From positions 10,928,747-10,992,746 of the forward strand of contig NC_066513.1 of assembly GCF_024679095.1 (NCBI RefSeq): a DNA stretch of 64,000 bases, written 5' to 3'. Below the pieces are notes generated by a model. The model worked only from the letters and a program-made list of their open reading frames with translations, searched no databases and was not told the DNA's origin. Position 1 is the first letter of the stretch, and each line of letters begins with the position of its first letter. The position numbers were made by a program, and so were the translations under genes. This DNA comes from Eriocheir sinensis. Taxonomy: Eukaryota; Arthropoda; Malacostraca; Decapoda; Varunidae. Positions 61,366 through 64,000 of the stretch are shown piece by piece.

Positions 61366-63025
61366 TACATGACGACCTTTCCTCACCTCTTCATGAGCTT
61401 CTCCTTCAGTGCTGGCGTGCTGGCTCCGTGCCCCAAGATATGAGAGATTCCAAGATCATCACCCTCTACAAAAACAAAGGAGAGCGAAAAGACTGCGATA
61501 ATTATCGCGGCATTTCGCTCCTGAGTGTTGTGGGGAAGGTCTTTGTACGCGTGGTCCTCGCCCGTCTCCAAGCCCTAGCAGAGCGTGTGTACCCTGAGTC
61601 ACAGTGCGGTTTTAGAGCTGGCAGGTCAACAATCGATATGATTTTCTCCTAACGTCAACTCCAGGAGAAATGCCGGGAGCAACAACTTCCCCTTTACATC
61701 AGCTTTATTGACCTTACCAACGCGTTCGACCTCGTCAGTCGGGATGGCCTTTTTCTCCTCTTGCCCAAAATTGGCTGCCCTTCCAAACTCCTCAGCCTCG
61801 TTCAGTCTTTTCACACCAACATGCAAGGCACCGTAGTGTTCAACGGCGGTTGTTCAGAGCCTTTCAATATCAGAAGCAGCGTTAAGCAGGGCTGTGTCCT
61901 TGCTCCAACACTCTTTGGAATCTTCTTCTCCCTCCTGCTCCAACATGCCTTCGGCAGCACAAGTCCCTCCATCCTGCTCCACTCACGCTCAGATGGCCGC
62001 CTCTTCAACCTTGTGCGTCTTAAAGCAAAAACAAAAATTTGCCGAGTTGAGCTGAGAGACTTCCTATTTGGCGATGATGCATCTGTCGTTGCTCACTCTC
62101 CCGAAGACCTACAGACCCTCATGGACCACTTTTCCTCTGCTTGTGACGAATTTGGTCTCACGATTAGTCTAAAGAAAACGCAAGTCTTCACACAGAATGC
62201 CCCAGAGCGTCAAGTGATCCGCATTGCTGGCCAGGCTCTCGATAATGTTGAGGATTTTACTTATCTTGGCTGTACCATCTCAGATAAGCTCTCCTTAGAC
62301 GCCGAGATTAACAAAAGAGTCGGCAAAGCAGCTACCACCTTTGCCCGCCTATCAAAGCGCGTGTGGAACAACAATCGCCTGACCTTGAAAACAAAGGTAA
62401 CTGTGTGCCGCGCTTGTGTCTTGAGTACCCTTCTCTATGGCAGTGAGACTTGGCCGACATATAACACGCAGGAGAAACGCCTGAACTCATTACATCTTCG
62501 TAACCTCAGACGCATAATCAACATCAAGTGGCAACAACGGGTCACCAACACTGACGTCCTGGTCCAAGCCAACCTCCCCTCATTGCAGACTCTCCTTCGT
62601 CAATGAAGGCTCCGCTGGCTCGGCCATGTCAAGCGCATGCCTGACGGCCGCATCCCTAGAGACCTTCTCTACGGTGAACTTGCTAGAGGGAGACGACCCA
62701 TCGGGCGTCCAAAACTCCGCTTCTCCTATGTAGTGAAGAGGGACCTCAAGGCCTGTGAGATTGGCACAACTGAATGGGACCCCCTTGCGGAGGATAGAGC
62801 CGCCTGGAGAGCAGCGGTAAAGACTCATACAGAGCTGAGTGAGACCAAACTTATCGAGGCTGCTGAAGCACGCCATGCTCGAAGGAGAGACCGGGCATCC
62901 AACACTACCACACCCGACCCTAACGGAGGTCACCTCTGCAACCTGTACGGTCGAGTTTGCTGCTCCCGCATCGGCCTTTTTTAGCCACCAACGACGCTGC
63001 TCAACACAGGCAGCCGTCTAATTTT
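61366..63025 (+). mobile_element. LINE RT with C-terminal zinc finger, 5'-truncated
   Basis: The reading begins mid-RT ('HDDLSSPLHELLLQCWRAGS') and continues 'RDSKIITLYKNKGERKDCDN', 'NYRGISLLSVVGKVF', 'ESQCGFRAGRSTIDMIF', a TAA at 61650, 'SFIDLTNAFDLVSRDGLF', 'SSVKQGCVLAPTLFGIFFS', catalytic 'LFGDDASVVAHS', 'FTYLGCTISD' and 'LLYGSETWPTY'. A TGA at 62604 precedes 'LRWLGHVKRMPDGRIPRDLL' and 'GRRPIGRPKLRF'. The end carries a finger, 'CNLYGRVCCSRIGLFSHQRR' then C, where the second Cys of the usual C-x2-C is Tyr. Two stops in 540 codons suggest modest age. Clade is uncertain (RTE/L2-like). Confidence 0.82.
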
Positions 63026-63575
<550 letters not shown>

Positions 63576-63686
63576 GGAGGACGACCCAACGGGAGAGCTG
63601 TCCGAACGGGGCCGTCGTGCCGTGAAGGTGGTGGAGGAGCTGACCGGCGCTGCGTGTGAGACAGCTTACCGCTTGTGTCCTGGCAG
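63576..63686 (+). CDS. Host gene, exon 4: second cysteine pair
   Basis: The first G completes Arg from exon 3, then 36 codons and a trailing AG. Only this frame is open; the other two meet stops. It reads 'EDDPTGELSERGRRAVKVVE' and 'ELTGAACETAYRLCPG'. C-x3-Y-x2-C-P is the closing motif of DM4/DM12 domains ('C...Y..CP'). It follows the C-x5-C-E of exon 3 at a plausible distance. The donor is the start of a (GT)n array. The gene continues beyond the window, since the last codon is incomplete. Confidence 0.78.
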
Positions 63687-63718
<32 letters not shown>

Positions 63719-63731
63719 ATGTTTTTCATGT

Positions 63732-63799
<68 letters not shown>
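63687..63799. repeat. (GT)n arrays starting at the exon 4 donor
   Basis: The first array (63687-63712) begins at the donor itself; a second (63733-63799) follows 'tattatgtttttcatg'. A donor made of GTGTGTGT is weaker than GTRAGT. Confidence 0.93.
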
Positions 63800-63801
<2 letters not shown>

Positions 63802-63833
63802 GTATGTGTTTGCGTGTGTGCGTGTTTGTGCAT

Positions 63834-64000
<167 letters not shown>

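Noticed and set aside
63576..63686. Direct splicing of the candidate exon at 60367 to exon 4 in frame
   Set aside because: The 46-base length shifts exon 4 into a frame with a stop, whereas exon 3 to exon 4 directly keeps the only open frame.

Overview
The window looks like nuclear DNA of an arthropod, most likely a decapod crustacean. It is AT-rich, carries very long (TA)n, (GT)n, (GA)n and (AAT)n arrays, and is dominated by several lineages of non-LTR retrotransposon (LINE) plus tRNA-derived SINEs of types I associate with crab and shrimp genomes. There are no operons, CRISPR arrays, rRNA genes or convincing stand-alone tRNA genes. The species call is an inference from the repeat repertoire.

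Only one ordinary host gene is well supported. It runs on the + strand from 47909 to beyond 63686. Four exons (47909-48061, 54925-55035, 55728-55921, 63576-63686) have consensus AG/GT borders and compatible phases, and join into an open frame of 189 codons. The product has two hydrophobic segments, then a C-x5-C ... C-x6-C-P cysteine pattern that resembles the arthropod DM4/DM12 family. Its introns hold two nearly full-length LINEs, a deletion-derivative LINE, a TIR element with an internal minisatellite, and a zinc-finger LINE. A second, weaker host-like exon at 4298-4482 encodes an integrase-type H2C2 zinc finger between splice sites.

Layout. 1-13 kb: an old LINE relic, SINEs, a hAT-like MITE, satellite and inverted-repeat blocks, and a GC-rich stretch. 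13-19.4 kb: one CR1 element (ORF1 with an esterase domain, then ORF2) broken apart by antisense LINE insertions. 19.4-22.3 kb: an antisense RTE-like LINE. 23.3-25.1 kb: a MULE-type transposase pseudogene interrupted by a P-element-like transposon with 31-bp ends, an 8-bp target duplication and a THAP-finger remnant. 25.5-32 kb: a second CR1 (PHD-like finger plus SGNH esterase in ORF1) interrupted by a PIF/Harbinger element and another insert. 33-34.8 kb: unusual degenerate repeats. 34.8-44.6 kb: four copies of one BS/Jockey-like LINE (here LINE-A), one inserted antisense into another. 45-47.5 kb: a CR1 relic and tRNA-like SINE heads. 47.9-64 kb: the host gene and the repeats in its introns.

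The genes do not form a pathway. The interest lies in nested insertions whose pre-insertion sequences can be rebuilt, a non-autonomous LINE derivative, and the way satellite sequence has grown against the splice sites of the host gene. All protein-family calls come from reading translations by eye; no database search was run.
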